64,000 bases of DNA from Eleginops maclovinus (GCF_036324505.1 NC_086356.1:12571244-12635243), one strand, 5' to 3'. Shown: positions 13,036 to 34,268, counted from the stretch's first letter. The notes: generated by a model from the letters alone, not told the origin. Numbers and translations are program-made.

Positions 13036-13370
13036 TTATGTACTGTAGCAACTATTTTTGCAAATTTGCTAATGGATTAGAAAAGATGCGGACATCGTGA
13101 ATTTGTTTTGTATGTTAAAGGGCATCTGACAGAAAAAAACTCAAAATAGCGTAGTGAAAATATTTAGACTTTGATAATACAGCCTTACAATTTTTTATGA
13201 AAGAGAGGGAAATTATTTATCCACTATGAACAGGACCTCCATTACCAGGCTTGAAAATGAGTCAAATAAAGGCTGAAAAGGGGATAAAAAGACCCGATTT
13301 AAGACTAATACACAAGAGAAAAACAACAGTGTCAAATTAAAAAGGTACTTGTTTTTAAGACCCCCCTTAA
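13036..13370. other. non-coding spacer, AT-rich
   Basis: No gene or repeat family recognised. Confidence 0.6.
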
Positions 13371-13560
13371 ATGCATTGATCCAGCAGGACAGAGGGACTC
13401 AGGTGACAACTTGTGTCCTTCCTCCGAAGGTAGACCTCCATAGCCCTCCCCACAGCCAGTGTTTTCTGGCAGGTCATAAAAGATAATTGCGTTGCCTGGG
13501 CTTTTTAAGAGTTAGCCAACGAGTGCTCCAGGGTGGTCAAGGGGACCTAATGTGTGTTTA
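13371..13560. promoter_or_regulatory. candidate regulatory block
   Basis: Contains CAGGTCATAAAAGATAATTG (13471-13490). The AGGTCATAAA portion resembles a monomeric nuclear-receptor or caudal-type site. Mixed composition between AT-rich flanks. Weak call. Confidence 0.2.
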
Positions 13561-15115
13561 CCATGACACAGAGACAGTGAGACTATACCTAACAACCAAC
13601 TAGACGGCAGATAAGACATCAATCCAGCCCACCTCTCCAATTTAGGAAAGAAGGGAAGGAGGGTTAGAAGGAGAGAAAGGGTCTGTTTGAGCGAGTGGCA
13701 CTTGCCCAATCCACCATACAGTAGTTTGGGACTGCACGCACCATAACTATCCACTGAACACGTGTGTTTGTCCATGCGTGTATTTGTGTGTATACTTATG
13801 TGTGCATGTGTTGCTGTGTGTGTGGGCCAGACGCAGCAATCTACAGGGAGTCGTTGCCCTATAGCCCCAGCCCTGCTATAACTTCATTAGGTGTGTGCGG
13901 AGGTAATGGCACCGTGGCCCAGGAGCTCGTAACACAGACCCAGAGGCCCATCGGCTGCTGGCCAGCCCAGCCCACACAGATACTGCACTGGTATGCCTCT
14001 GTATAAACTCTAGTTATATGAGCAGAATTAGCGTTTAGTGAGGAGCCACTGTAACTTAATCTTACTCTGTGCTTTTATATTGAAGTGAGGGGAATTTCCG
14101 AACGACATGCAATTAGATTGGGGACATGGGGATAGATTAGTGGATTCATGCTCACTAAAAGTATATAATTCTGCTAGGCAACGGGAATAAAGACTTAGAG
14201 CAAATGTAGCCAAAAGAAAGTAACTCCAAGACAATCCATACCTTTCACACCACTGATGTAATAAAGCTGGCTCGAACACAGTCCAAATTCTGCTGACAGC
14301 CAAATTGTGGTTACTGAGTCAAATAGAGAATGAGAGAGAATGAGCAAAAATGTGCTGCTTCTTCAAAAATAATATATTACACTCCTGGATAAGGCAACAT
14401 AATCTTAAAATGTTGCACCCCAAGGTGTAACAATCGATTCCAAGTGGAAAGGATTAAATTGCATTATGTCATTGTCTGTAGCCTTTTGTTTTGTTAGTTG
14501 TCACTCACCCTTGGCAGTCTGCCACCTGAACACAAAGTCAGAAAAGACACAGATACATACATACAGATACTGTACACCACAGTTGTATTTATAGAAATTG
14601 TAGGGATAGATATGGTTCAGATAATACATGATAAATAAAGATGCCGTTAAACTTGATTTGCACCTCCCTCCCTCCATTTAGCATTTATGGGAACAAATAA
14701 ACATTTTTGAAATAGTTCAAGACAAACAATAATGTTCTGTCCAGGTATCTGTTATTCAAGGCAATGAGAAACTAAAACCTAAACTCAACAACAACTAAAG
14801 CCAACGCTGAATTTGAAATGCATTATCATATCATATTTATATCTGAAATGGGGCTTTGCTTCAAATGAAACTTAGATTGAGGCCTGGCAACACTTAAACA
14901 CTGTCAGTTACTTGTCGTTACTGGTTTCTTCTGTTGCCTAAAAGGTACAGCTTATTTTAATAATTATCCCGGTCATAGACAGACACACACACATACGCAC
15001 TCACGCACATACAGACTGATTGAGTTGCACATCCCATTTCCGAAGGAAGCCTCTGTTTATTTATTTGCTATATGTCTGAACTAGACTGTCTTGATGTTGT
15101 TGTGTTGTAAGTGAG
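13561..15115. other. non-coding spacer with imperfect TG/CA runs
   Basis: Holds a decayed TG-rich run at 13760-13825 and an interrupted CA run at 14982-15013. No gene seen. The minus-strand frame 14028-14303 (91 codons) is unrecognised. Confidence 0.55.
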
Positions 15116-15385
15116 TCAGAAAGGGGCCCTTTATTAAATCACTGGGCTCTCCTGCTGGAGTGAAACTATCCCACAGATCTATGGTAATACACAGCCCCGG
15201 GTGGAGGACAATTCCATTAGTGGAGGACAGGGGCTGGGGCTGATAGCTCTACGGATAGGGCCCCCCCCCTTACTACAATACCGCATGGCCGTCAGCCTGT
15301 TTTGCCTGAAGTTTTATGGAGCTAATCACCACTGTTTGCACAAGTCGTAATAAATCTGCTCCATGTACCTGAGTTGTAGATAGAG
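15116..15385. promoter_or_regulatory. candidate regulatory block with direct and inverted repeats
   Basis: Two exact copies of GTGGAGGACA (15201-15210 and 15220-15229) lie between CAGCCCC (15192-15198) and its inverted match GGGGCTG (15230-15236, repeated at 15236-15242). A small stem with the direct repeats in the loop is therefore possible. A run of C follows near 15260. Unique mixed-composition sequence continues to the block end. Confidence 0.25.
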
Positions 15386-16059
15386 AGAGTATTGCCATCA
15401 TGATCCAAGTACCAGGCTCAGTAAGTCTGTACCTTAAAAAGACTGCAGCAGGGGAACTGACTAAAGGAAAATCTGAGTCTCCTTTTTATATTATTGTTAT
15501 TATTCCTTTTGGTAACCATAAAACAGTATTCACCAAGTGAATTGCTATAACTCTTAAAAGATTACACAGGTTTAAATTCTGGAAAACAATTGTGAGCATC
15601 ACACCTAGGACACCTTGTAGCCAATTTGTTAAGGCACGCAGCACATAACAGCAGCATCCACCACTAAACCCCAACCAAGGGTTTTTTGTTGTTGTACCCC
15701 CTTCTCTTTACAGTGACTGCTCAACAAAAGGCAAAAACCCGAAAAACGTTCTCAAATGTTCAAACTGTGTAAATATTGACCACATTCTAAAGTCTGACAT
15801 CCACTTTAACTTCGACCAATAGGGTACTTTTGTTTTTTTTTTAAATTATTATTCCTGTGCAATGAGATAAATGTAGGTATTTTAGGTGTTCTATCACTTG
15901 TCCAGTGTCTACTGTATGTGCTGTTTGGAGTCTCTTCCAGCACAAAGCTACATTTAGTAACCTTTTAGGTTGACCTTTACAAAGGTTGGTCAAATGAGTG
16001 TGCAAGAATAGGCCAGGCTTTGGTAAATCCTATGATGAAAGCCCACCACTTTTGTTTTT
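15386..16059. other. non-coding spacer
   Basis: AT-leaning with a T10 run near 15832. No gene or repeat family recognised. Confidence 0.6.
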
Positions 16060-16400
16060 ATTGTCCACTCTCCACCAGGCGGAGTGTTGTGGGAACTCTA
16101 GAGAGTTGTGGCTGCTGTTTGATCACACCATGGGAGTCTGACCTGTCAGTAAGTGGTGGCAAACATGGCCCACACACAGAGCAGTGAGTGACTATGCATG
16201 TATATGTGTGTATGTGATTCCCACACACAGCGCCACATACCTCACCAGAGGAGGCAGGTCACAACGTGTCAGAGTGTTGAGGATCCATAATGGCCATTTA
16301 GCCTTCAACAGCTAATATCAGCACTGCTGATTTACAAGGAATCGGGCCGTGTGGTCGCTGGAGTCAGGAGCTGCTTTCATCAAACCTGTTTGACATTAGC
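16060..16400. promoter_or_regulatory. candidate regulatory block
   Basis: Contains an inverted repeat ATCAGCA-C-TGCTGAT (16317-16331), two MAF-type TGCTGA half-sites arranged tail to tail, and a CCACCAGGCGGA string near 16073 that is close to a CTCF core. Both could be chance. Confidence 0.22.
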
Positions 16401-17500
16401 CGGTTTGAACATGCAGCCAAAAAGATATAAAAATACAATTCTCAATCATGATAAAATACCAAAACTGATGTATAAACATATATGAATAAGATGTTGCAAG
16501 TACCACACTTGATACAAACATGTAGCATCCACCCTCTTCATCATAACTAGCATGGCACTGGCTCTGGTAACCAGCTGTTTCCAGCCAGGCAGAGTGACAA
16601 GAGACCGGAGGGAGCCATCGAAACTCGAGGACTATGACAGAAGCGTGGTGACAAGTGACGACGACGCCCTCCCTCCTTGATGTGTCCCTGCACTGCACAG
16701 GACAGCACCCTCAGCAACAAGACAAGACGGAGATCACGCACCATGCTAGCCTAATAGCCACGATATGCTCTGCTGAAGTCAACTCTGATATAAGGCTGGG
16801 TCTGTGATCACCGCTGATAGGGGAACAATGTGACTCGTGCATGTCAGATTGCATATATGGAAATAGCAGCTGTATTTGTCTCCAGATGAGTTTCAGCAAT
16901 AAGAACTTGAAAAATAATTTGAAAAACTTTAGAATTATACGAGTAAGGATCTGTAATTACATAAGATGTTAATCTGCAGGATTTGACCTGAGATTTACCT
17001 TCACCACATAGTGTTGGGAAGTATCACATTGGTGTTAATGTTGACTGTGTTTGTTGGATCTATTTGTTGCAGAGGCACAGTGTCAACAACATGTGCATGA
17101 AGGTTCGACTAGACACACGTACAGAAATTGAATTTTGGCTCTTAAAGCTTAGACTTTACACACAAACAAACACACACTCTACTTGCCCCTGTGACCAACT
17201 GGAGACCAGAGAGACATTGACATGACCCAGATAATAGGCCTAAAGTCTTGCCTCTACAATTTGATCAATTTGCAGTTTCCTCACAATCGGAGCCACTGCG
17301 CTGTCCCCCGCAGCTACGGTGTAGCCCCCCACGCCCAGCCATGCAGATGCATCATTGCTCGCCACAGCAAGATGCTCTGCCTTTCACCCCTTTTCCCCCC
17401 AAATCACTGCTAAGCCTGCCTGATGCCTGCTGCCGGGACACAAACGTGCTCTTGCTCCTGTCATCTCTAAGCAAGCACAGACAGGAGGGAAAAAGGCTGA
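16401..17500. other. non-coding spacer
   Basis: No gene recognised. The plus-strand frame 17248-17634 (128 codons) and the overlapping minus-strand frames of 97 and 85 codons are compositional. They carry no recognisable domain. Confidence 0.55.
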
Positions 17501-17830
17501 CAGTTTGTCTTGTACCATATGCCACGTGGCAGCAAAGTCTAACTGATATGGCCAGAGTTTGGGCAACAACCAAAGGCTCTTTTTTATCTGTTGTATTCTC
17601 TTCTTCCTTGCCTGTGTCATGGGCGGAAATATGAAACACAATCACTGTCTGGCCCTCACCAGGCTGGATTTACTGTCTGGGCCCGGCCAGTGCAGAGAGC
17701 TTTGATTGTTATTTGGGCAATATATCAGACAGTACGCACGATAGCCATGGAAAGCCTCTTCCCAGCGCACGGGAGACTTGGCGTGATGAGGAGAGTCCGA
17801 GAAAACACTTTTTCCCCAAGAGAACAAATC
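17501..17830. promoter_or_regulatory. candidate regulatory block with TCF/SOX-like composite site
   Basis: CTTTGATTGTTAT at 17700-17712 joins a TCF/LEF-like CTTTGAT to a SOX-like ATTGTT. It is followed by TTGGGCAATATATCAGACAG. The surroundings are unique, mixed-composition sequence. There is no conservation data. Confidence 0.25.
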
Positions 17831-18500
17831 TGGAAGGAAGTAACTTTCCCCCTCCTTCTATTTGCCTCAAGACATGTTAGTCTTCAGTAGAGCTAATCAA
17901 TCATGCTTCACCTGTGGGGTCTTTCCATGCGAAGTGAAGGACTGGAATTTGAATTAGGTTGTCAATAGTTTAGAATTTACCTGTGTGGAGGGCTTAGTGA
18001 AGGCAAATTTGTTGCTGCTGATGTTTCAACCCTTAAGGAGTTTTGCATCGCTTTGATCATTTGCCTCACAGTAAACCCTCCGGCCCCCAACACATTTCCG
18101 AAAAACTAAGGTGTGTGTTTACAGCTGCCAAAAAGGAATACATTGGTGGCTATAGGCTACCTGTGTGAGATACTTGGCCTCCTCAAGTGATGGGCTATTA
18201 TCAAACTGAATATGATATCCTTCTTTGTGTTCAGGAATAAGAGGCCAGAATATGTTTTATCACTTTGATATGTGGAAGGGACATGACTGGAAACAGGTGG
18301 GGTGATGAATGACACATCATCATTTTCAACACCATGGTACAGGTTCTGTTTCCAACATGAAGATTTTTACTGTGATAGAACATTTTTTGCAATGTATTTC
18401 CCTTTCTAATACTGAAAAAGGCTTAACGCACTGCAATTAAACATTATCACGTTTAAATTTAGGAAAACGTTAAAATTGCTGGGTGGTTTTTTATACGGAA
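17831..18500. other. non-coding spacer
   Basis: AT-leaning sequence with no recognised gene or repeat. Confidence 0.6.
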
Positions 18501-18652
18501 CCCTTAAAGGGACATAGAGGGGGGAAAATGAAGATCTAGTTTTGCGAGATCTCACAATACTCCATAAAAACTTCATATAGCTCAGCGCAGAGCTGGTGCT
18601 TTCACACAGGACGATTCCACGAGAGCCTACCTGCAGGCGCCAATCTCAGGAC

Positions 18653-18748
18653 AGGAAGTGCACGCTAAGAATTACAAAATAAAATCGCCACTCTCATTAC
18701 AGTGTCACATTCCGAATAGGAAATGCACGCAAATACGAAATAAAATCG
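18653..18748. repeat. imperfect tandem duplication (two ~33-bp copies)
   Basis: Copy A (18653-18687) and copy B (18718-18748) share GCACGC and a near-identical ACRAAATAAAATCG end. They differ by a short deletion and are separated by about 30 bp. Confidence 0.75.
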
Positions 18749-18929
18749 TACACTTCTGGTGGACGCGATATGTTTCCCCTGTAGACTATACGCTGTCCTA
18801 GTCGTCGTCGTCGTTGTTGTTTTCACAGCCCAGAGTCCGATTGGTGCTGCGTCCTGAAATCACCGTTTACGTCATCTTCTCCCAAACGCGGCTCACAACA
18901 ACAATAGGTTGATGATCGTGTTACTTTTA

Positions 18930-19287
18930 GAAGAAGAAGACATACTTTATTAATCCCTTACAGGCAAATTGCTTTCTCTACTCTGTTGTGTTGACACACA
19001 TTAAACACACAGAGGATATACATGCACAAACACAGAGGAAATACATGCACACACAACCACATGCAGAGGAGAGGTGGCAGAGCAGAGAGGCAGCCAGGTA
19101 CCCGGCGCCAAGGGAGCAGATAGAGCTTGGATAGAGGTTGCCCTTGCTCAAGGGCACTTCGGCAGTGGCCTAGGAGGAGAACTGGTACCTCTCCAGCTAC
19201 CAGCTCACTCCATTTTTTTTTTTTTTGTTGGTCCGATCGGGACCCTTCGGTCCCAAGACCAAGTCCCTACTGACTGAGCCACTGTCA
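18930..19287 (-). mobile_element. tRNA-derived SINE, minus strand (copy 2)
   Basis: On the minus strand it starts CAGTGGCTCAGTCAGTAGGG (A-box region, complement of about 19265-19284). It runs through GACTTGGTCTTGGGACCG and the signature CCCTTGAGCAAGGGCAAC (about 19139-19156), and ends GGATTAATAAAGTATG with a (TCT)n tail at 18930-18940. This is the same family as 8862-9132. The B box appears deleted between GGGTCCC and GATCGGACC, and an A14 run (T14 at 19213-19226 on plus) replaces part of the body. It is therefore unlikely to be active. Confidence 0.85.
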
Positions 19288-19348
19288 TACGAAGCGAGAT
19301 GTAATTAAATAACTACTTCTCAAACCTTATATTTTTCTCCACAGTGCC

Positions 19349-19360
<12 letters not shown>

Positions 19361-19382
<22 letters not shown>

Positions 19383-19385
19383 TAT
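19361..19385. repeat. (TA)n microsatellite
   Basis: About 12 perfect TA units following an A9 run. Confidence 0.95.
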
Positions 19386-19940
19386 TTAAGTGGTTCAGCA
19401 GCATTTACCAACCTCTGCAGTGACGCTCTTGCAGCTGATGCATATCTCCTATCCCCGTAAGTGAATGTGTTTCAGTCTGAATTGACACGATTGAAGGGAC
19501 CGCGCCATTCACCAAAGTTCAACGGTGCGGATCTCAGGCTGCGGTCACTGACGTTGAATCAGAAAACCAAAACATCAGCCGTTAGAACACAGAGCCCCCA
19601 GCTCCTCATATCTGTTCAGAAACTGGATAAAAGTTATACATGATGTACAAACCACAGACTGTCTATGGCATGGCGAATACAGTCGCTGCTGTCTGTATGA
19701 CTTTGTTGTGAGTGTGGACCGAGCAGACAACGTTAGCTTAGCTTGATCGATCCGATCTCCAATCAGACAACAAGCTTTTCAAAAGTGTTTTGCCTGCCGT
19801 TTTCTCTGCACACTTGTCAATGCCTTAATTCTTGGCTTTTACTATTTTGTATAACTATGAAGTTATTTTGGCGTTCTTATTAAACGTGTAGTACAATTGA
19901 GGTTTGTTAGGAGATAACTTTTATTTATTAATTAATGTAT
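19386..19940. other. non-coding spacer
   Basis: Mixed composition with several CpGs around 19490-19560. The 60-codon frame at 19461-19643 is unrecognised. Confidence 0.55.
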
Positions 19941-19981
19941 TAATAATAATAATAATAATAATAATAATTATTATTATTATT
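19941..19981. repeat. (TAA)n/(TTA)n palindromic trinucleotide repeat
   Basis: TAA units run into their own complement (TTA units), giving a self-complementary tract. It abuts the LINE-like tail, whose minus-strand 3' end would be the TAA/TTA side. Confidence 0.95.
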
Positions 19982-20035
19982 CTTTTATTTTATATAGCGC
20001 TTTTCCGAGTGCTCAAAGACAGTTTACATTACAGT
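19982..20035 (-). mobile_element. 3' tail of an L2-like LINE/SINE, minus strand
   Basis: The plus strand reads TATATAGCGCTTTTCCGAGTGCTCAAAGACAGTTTAC. The complement is the familiar teleost tail (CTTTGAGCACT...AAAAGCGCTATATAAAA) followed by an ATT/TAA tandem. It is 5'-truncated and no coding part is seen. Confidence 0.65.

Positions 20036-23810
<3,775 letters not shown>

Positions 23811-23880
<70 letters not shown>
23811..23880. repeat. (TG)35 microsatellite
   Basis: 70 bp of perfect TG. The 176-codon minus-strand frame spanning it is mostly repeat plus chance sequence. Confidence 0.99.

Positions 23881-29175
<5,295 letters not shown>

Positions 29176-29232
<57 letters not shown>
29176..29232. 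repeat. (TG)28 microsatellite
   Basis: 57 bp of perfect TG. Confidence 0.99.
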
Positions 29233-29237
<5 letters not shown>

Positions 29238-31500
29238 GAGGTGGTTGTGGTCATATACTGTTTCAATGACAAACATGAATAATGCTGAAGGATTGGGAAA
29301 AATAAAGCGCCTTTGAACAGTGGTGAGCATCACTTAGAGCACAAGGTACTTCAGAAAACTCCCCCACAACGCCCAGCAATTGTCCATGTGTTGAAAGCTG
29401 GTAAATTTCCCATAGATCTCTTTTCAACAGAGCGAGAAAGGCCAAGATGAGAGCCCCACCATACCCGTAGAAATGCCACTAATAAATGTGAAGATGCTCG
29501 CATGCTTTTTGCAGAAAGCATAATTCTACTTTATCTGGTGTTTCATGTTAGGCCCATTCAAGTAATGTGAGATACCTTTAATCTCAAGCCAGCGTTCCCT
29601 ATTCTATGATGAGTTGTGGGTGACACTCAAGTGGAGAAACAGAGGAAGCAGTGCTTTCTTTACAAAAAAAGCACAGAAGACCCGTTCTGAACAGCTTGAA
29701 ATTGAAATGCATACTTGATTGCTTTTAAAGTGTGTGCCACAGATATCCCGCCATGATGTTAAGGCTTCTTTGACGGGTGGTCAAATCCTGTGGAAAAACT
29801 TCTTTCAGGCAAGGATCAAGAAGGTGTAATCGCAAAGGAACATGTTGTAGTTTTATTAAAAAGAGCATCTTGTGCTCCAGCCCCACTCCACCACAACCCC
29901 CGCACATTATGTTGCTGTGCTGATGTCACATTGATTATGCTGATCGTAAACTGCCTTTGTTAGTCCCTCGCTCCCTCCCGTCAGTCATCCATCTGCGGAG
30001 ATGAGCTGAACTCACACTAAAAGCCATCTTTTCCATGTTTTCTGCTTTTTCAGGTCGTGCTGCAGATAACGCCAGTCCCACTGGAGGCCTAGGCGACTCC
30101 TCTTTTCCTTCGCACTCCAGTATATTAATTGCTTTTTAATGTTTCCATTCTCTCCTGAAAGTTGCTGCATACTAACAAATCAACAACAATAAGGTTCTCT
30201 TTGCTGTTGCGGGCCACAGCCAAGACTAAAAGGGTACAGTCACTGAATAATCCATGCATTGGAATGAAGGCTTCAAGCTGGTAACAGAGGAGTTGTAACA
30301 GGAGGCCATTTGGCTTCTTTCTGCTCTGTCCCAAGTGTCCCCTGCTCCCAGCTGTGCGCATGTCGCAAAATGGGACTTTGGTGCGAGCAAGAATGGGAAG
30401 ATGTAATACTGATTCAACTTATCCAGCTAACCCAATGAAGCATTGTGACATGCCCCCTCTCTCTTGAGCCACAACTTCAAAATTAGAGTTTTTAGCATTC
30501 ATTATTAATCTACACAGTTATAAAGAATACGCTCCCTGTCCCACAGAGCCTTTTACATGAAGTGAAACAATCTATTATGCCTTATTTAAGCGAAATATAT
30601 TGCAGCATATGCTGTGTTAAACATTACTTTTTAAAGAAGTGGGGGGGAAATGTTTTATTTTTTGTAATTAACACTCAACACTGTACCAAGTTTCAGCCAT
30701 AAATCTGCTGTTTGAAGGAAGCAGCAGTTCCACCGTACACTCCATGGGATAGTCTAAAAATATATCTGCCTACAAATTGTAGGATTGAGAAACAATGTCC
30801 AGCAACAAATGATGTAATGAATTAATTTGTTGCAGGCCAAGTAGCTTTTTCAATTCTGTGCTCAGTAGCCTGCAGCAGAAACGAGAGCTCTCACTGCTTA
30901 AGCTGTTAACCTACGACTTGCTGCTGCCTGTAACTTGATTCTTGCACGTAACATACAAGGGAAGCAAAGGCGCAGGTAATCAGAAGTATGTACAATTTTG
31001 TAATATGATCTCATAACCTAACTACATGAATTGCAGAACCACTGTAACTAATGAGATTACTCATTTAACTATGGTTGTTTAGGATATTGGACTCCTACTT
31101 TGCTGTATCTACTGCGCTTTCCGAAGTGTATTGCTCTTATATAGTAGTAGATTATAGGTTGGGTTGTGTGTTTAAGTCATTTGGCATTCTTAATACTTTT
31201 TTTATGCCTCAATAGCAACAGAAGTATTTGAATTGCATACAACAGATTGAAAATCTGTCAGAAAAGAAAAATAAGTTACAAATAAAATCAACAATGACAT
31301 CAAGGTTAAGAAAATATCCTATGTAGTGATTTATAGCACAAACCATGCTGATTATGTTTTTGGTTCTGTGTAATGTGTATGTGGTTTTTAGAGAAGAATG
31401 TAAACTCATGCAGTTCATTGAACTCACAACTCTGTATGTATACATGTATTATTACCTAGAAAATGAAACTACAGTTTGTGTGGAAAGTAAGTTTGCATTT
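29233..31500. other. non-coding spacer
   Basis: AT-leaning. It contains a strong acceptor-like sequence, TTTTCTGCTTTTTCAG, ending at 30053. The following 27 codons are open and end at a stop at 30137-30139, but I do not recognise the peptide (see findings). No repeat family is evident. Confidence 0.5.
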
Positions 31501-31800
31501 GCACACCCGAGAAGCAACATTGCATGGAATGAGGAACGCACGGGGTGCAAGGGGGGTCATCAGAGAGTGTTTGGAGCTTGAGTTACAGGGCCAGCATCTG
31601 CCATCCGGCCATCAGGCCCTCATATCCATCACTGGCCGATGGCGTGGTGTAGCCCGGCGTTTGTAAAAACACCCAGAGGAAATGGAGTCTCTGGGCCAGA
31701 CAAGAATAAAATTAGCTTGATGACTAAGTTCCTCCTCGGGTCCCAGCGGGAATAGAACTCTGCCATTTGTTTTCATTACTTCCCTTGGCTGTAGATGGGA
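31501..31800. promoter_or_regulatory. candidate regulatory block
   Basis: Mixed-composition, repeat-free sequence with CpGs (GCCGATGGCGTGGTGTAGCC around 31635) and a homeodomain-like AAATTAGC near 31709. AT-rich spacer and a TG-rich stretch flank it. Confidence 0.25.
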
Positions 31801-31811
31801 GGACGACGTGC

Positions 31812-31854
31812 GTTTGTGTGCCTGTGTGTGTGTCTGTGTGTGTGTGTGTGTGTA
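31812..31854. repeat. interrupted TG repeat
   Basis: TG units interrupted by CC and TC, flanked by TATGT repeats up to about 31880. Confidence 0.9.
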
Positions 31855-33180
31855 GTATGTCTGTTTATGTGTATGTATGTTTAGAGTAGAGGGTGCATGT
31901 GTATGTCTGCTTCCATCCCTGCAGAAAAAAAAAGCTCTTCTGTCATTTCCAGTACTGTTCGGGTTTAATCAAACATATTACTCGTAAACACAGCACTTTG
32001 ATTCCAAGTCTCCTTCCATGTATAATATGTGTGCCTGGTCTGTAGAGGTGACATTACTTTTTGGATTTGTTCCACCATGCCTCGTGGCATACAATATTGG
32101 CTTTGGCCACTTTATTGCATTTGCCTCTGAATATCTAATAAACACGCAAAGGTTATAAAAATGGATTTGCTTGCAAATGTGTTTTCATTCATTCAGTGCT
32201 TAAACTTAATCCAACTTCTTCTGAACTAAATGTGCAAACTGTTTATTTTTAGAGGTTTCTATTGATGTCAAAAGCTTGATGTACTTTTTGCACTTTTGAA
32301 TCTTTTACACCTTTACATTTTCCTCAAGCACACAATCAATTGGTTTTAAAAATATTACTCTATAATGTTGAATTAAGATTAAAACTTTTCTAATTTGAGG
32401 GCTTTTTAATCTGGAAAAAATATATTTTTGAACTGTTTAATTGGACTCAAATCAGAAGGACTGATATCCACAATTTGGTAGTGAATGGGTTTGAAGCTAT
32501 TTGTGAAAATGTTTTTTTGTCTTTTTTTAAATGTTGTGAAGTATAAAGTAAACATTTACATGCGAGTTGTATGTGTTATCTGCTGAGAAATACTATTATA
32601 AACATTAATTGGCAACCAAACAGCAACCTGTGCTATTTGTGTCCCTGCATGCTCACAGTGCAGTGCAATCATTTGTTTGTACTAGCGCAGCAGAGAATAG
32701 AATCACAGAGAAAGCAAGGAAGTGGAAGCCCCTCTCTTTTGTTAACATAGAAATCTCAAAACTACAAAACATTTTTTTGACATATTTACTATTGTTAAGC
32801 TGTGAGCGCACCTCTGAACTTTACTTACTTACGAGTGCATTATAGCTTTGAATATTTTTTGTCTCTCTTTTACACGCTCTCTCTCTCTCTCCCTCGCACA
32901 CCTCTCAGATTAGTTCCAGCTTTTACCCAGGGTGCCTGTTAGAACTGAAGTGAAGACATCTTGTACGTCTTTGAAGCATGTAGCATTAACACCTTTGTCC
33001 CCTGTGTAAACCCTGAGCACTGACCCACGGCAGAGAGTGAGAAGCGCTCTTTAGGATGCAGGCATTGGTGCGTAACCCACAGACCTGCGTGTAAATGTTA
33101 CTACAGCACTTTCCAGTCAAAACTCCTATAGGAAGGAAGGAATCAGGAAGGGAAATATTGGAGACGAGGGAGAAAATCAA

Positions 33181-33183
<3 letters not shown>
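31855..33183. other. non-coding spacer, strongly AT-rich
   Basis: About 32080-32600 is among the most AT-rich parts of the window. A (CT)n run lies at about 32877-32892. No gene seen. Confidence 0.6.

Positions 33184-33261
<78 letters not shown>
33184..33261. repeat. (GT)39 microsatellite
   Basis: 78 bp of perfect GT. Confidence 0.99.
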
Positions 33262-33262
<1 letters not shown>

Positions 33263-34220
33263 CTTTGGGAGAAAGGGTAACTAAACAGGCCAGGAGGCAA
33301 GTGAGGCAGTGGCCTTGAACTCAGTGTGAACAGATAGATCCGCTCACACATTTGGCACAACACTTCTAATTTTTCTTCTTTAGTGTTGTAGTCTGTTTTG
33401 TTTTTTATCTGTCATCTTCACATGCCAACAGAGTCTGGATGTTTGTGTTAATAGAATCACTTAAGGGCCAGTTTACCTCACTTATAAATTCCAAAAAGTG
33501 GCATTGAGCTTTGCAAACTGTTTGGTATTATTTGAAAAAAAAATGTTAACGTTGGGCTCTCTTCCACTGACGCACTACAACTGAGATTACATTTGGAAGA
33601 AATGTATTGGAGATAAAAAGGAGTAATTTACCAACTCCTTGTCAACATTTCATTTGAATTAATACTGAAATGTTAAAAGAATTTGCAGGGAGAGTGATTC
33701 GGAAAAGGCCCACTACTGTTTGTTTTCCATTATGTCATTTTCTAAAGCTTTCAACCATAATAAATGAAATTCCATTAACATCTATGTTACGTGAAAACAA
33801 TGTAAAATATTTATGCATCAAAACCACATTGCCAGATTTGAATTTGTTTGTTTGTAATTAGGGTGAAAGACCCCATTAATGTATTCCATGTTAAGCGTTC
33901 TATCTGTTAAAACTAAACAGCTGCTTTTATAAACTTTATATCTGGAGAGACATAAATAAACTGGAAGTATAAATAGATACACACAGTACAATATGGATTC
34001 TATACATGTAAACTGACCATAGCCGAATGAATTCAAATATTCATTTATAGAAGACAGAGAGAACACAGATCACTGAAGAATTACATGACTTCCCAGAACC
34101 ATTGTTGGCTGAAAGGGGGAAGTGATTTACTCTAATGTATCTCTGTGTTGTGTCCTTGTCCTCCCACGACTCGGCTGCAAACCAACAGTTAGGGGTCCTT
34201 CAAAACGTGGGTCATGGTGA
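33262..34220. other. non-coding spacer
   Basis: AT-rich sequence with no recognised gene or repeat. Confidence 0.6.
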
Positions 34221-34234
34221 GTGTGCGTGTGCGT

Positions 34235-34268
<34 letters not shown>
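34221..34268. repeat. GTGTGC/GT compound repeat
   Basis: Four GTGTGC-type hexamers run into pure GT. The alternating purine-pyrimidine tract includes CG steps, which favours left-handed DNA more than plain GT. A purine-rich tract follows at once (34275-34312). Confidence 0.95.

Larger units (their letters stand above)
18501..19352. mobile_element. composite repeat: possible non-autonomous DNA element with nested SINE
   Basis: The left part begins CCCTTAAAGGGACATAGAGG (18501-18520). The right edge, read on the minus strand, begins TAAAGGCACTGTGGAG (19352 down to 19337). The two are loosely alike, as decayed terminal inverted repeats might be. Inside are two imperfect direct copies, 18653-18687 and 18718-18748, sharing AGGAARTGCACGC and AAATAAAATCG and spaced 65 bp. 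The minus-strand SINE at 18930-19287 sits within. No coding sequence. I cannot name the family, and the outer limits are uncertain. Confidence 0.35.
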
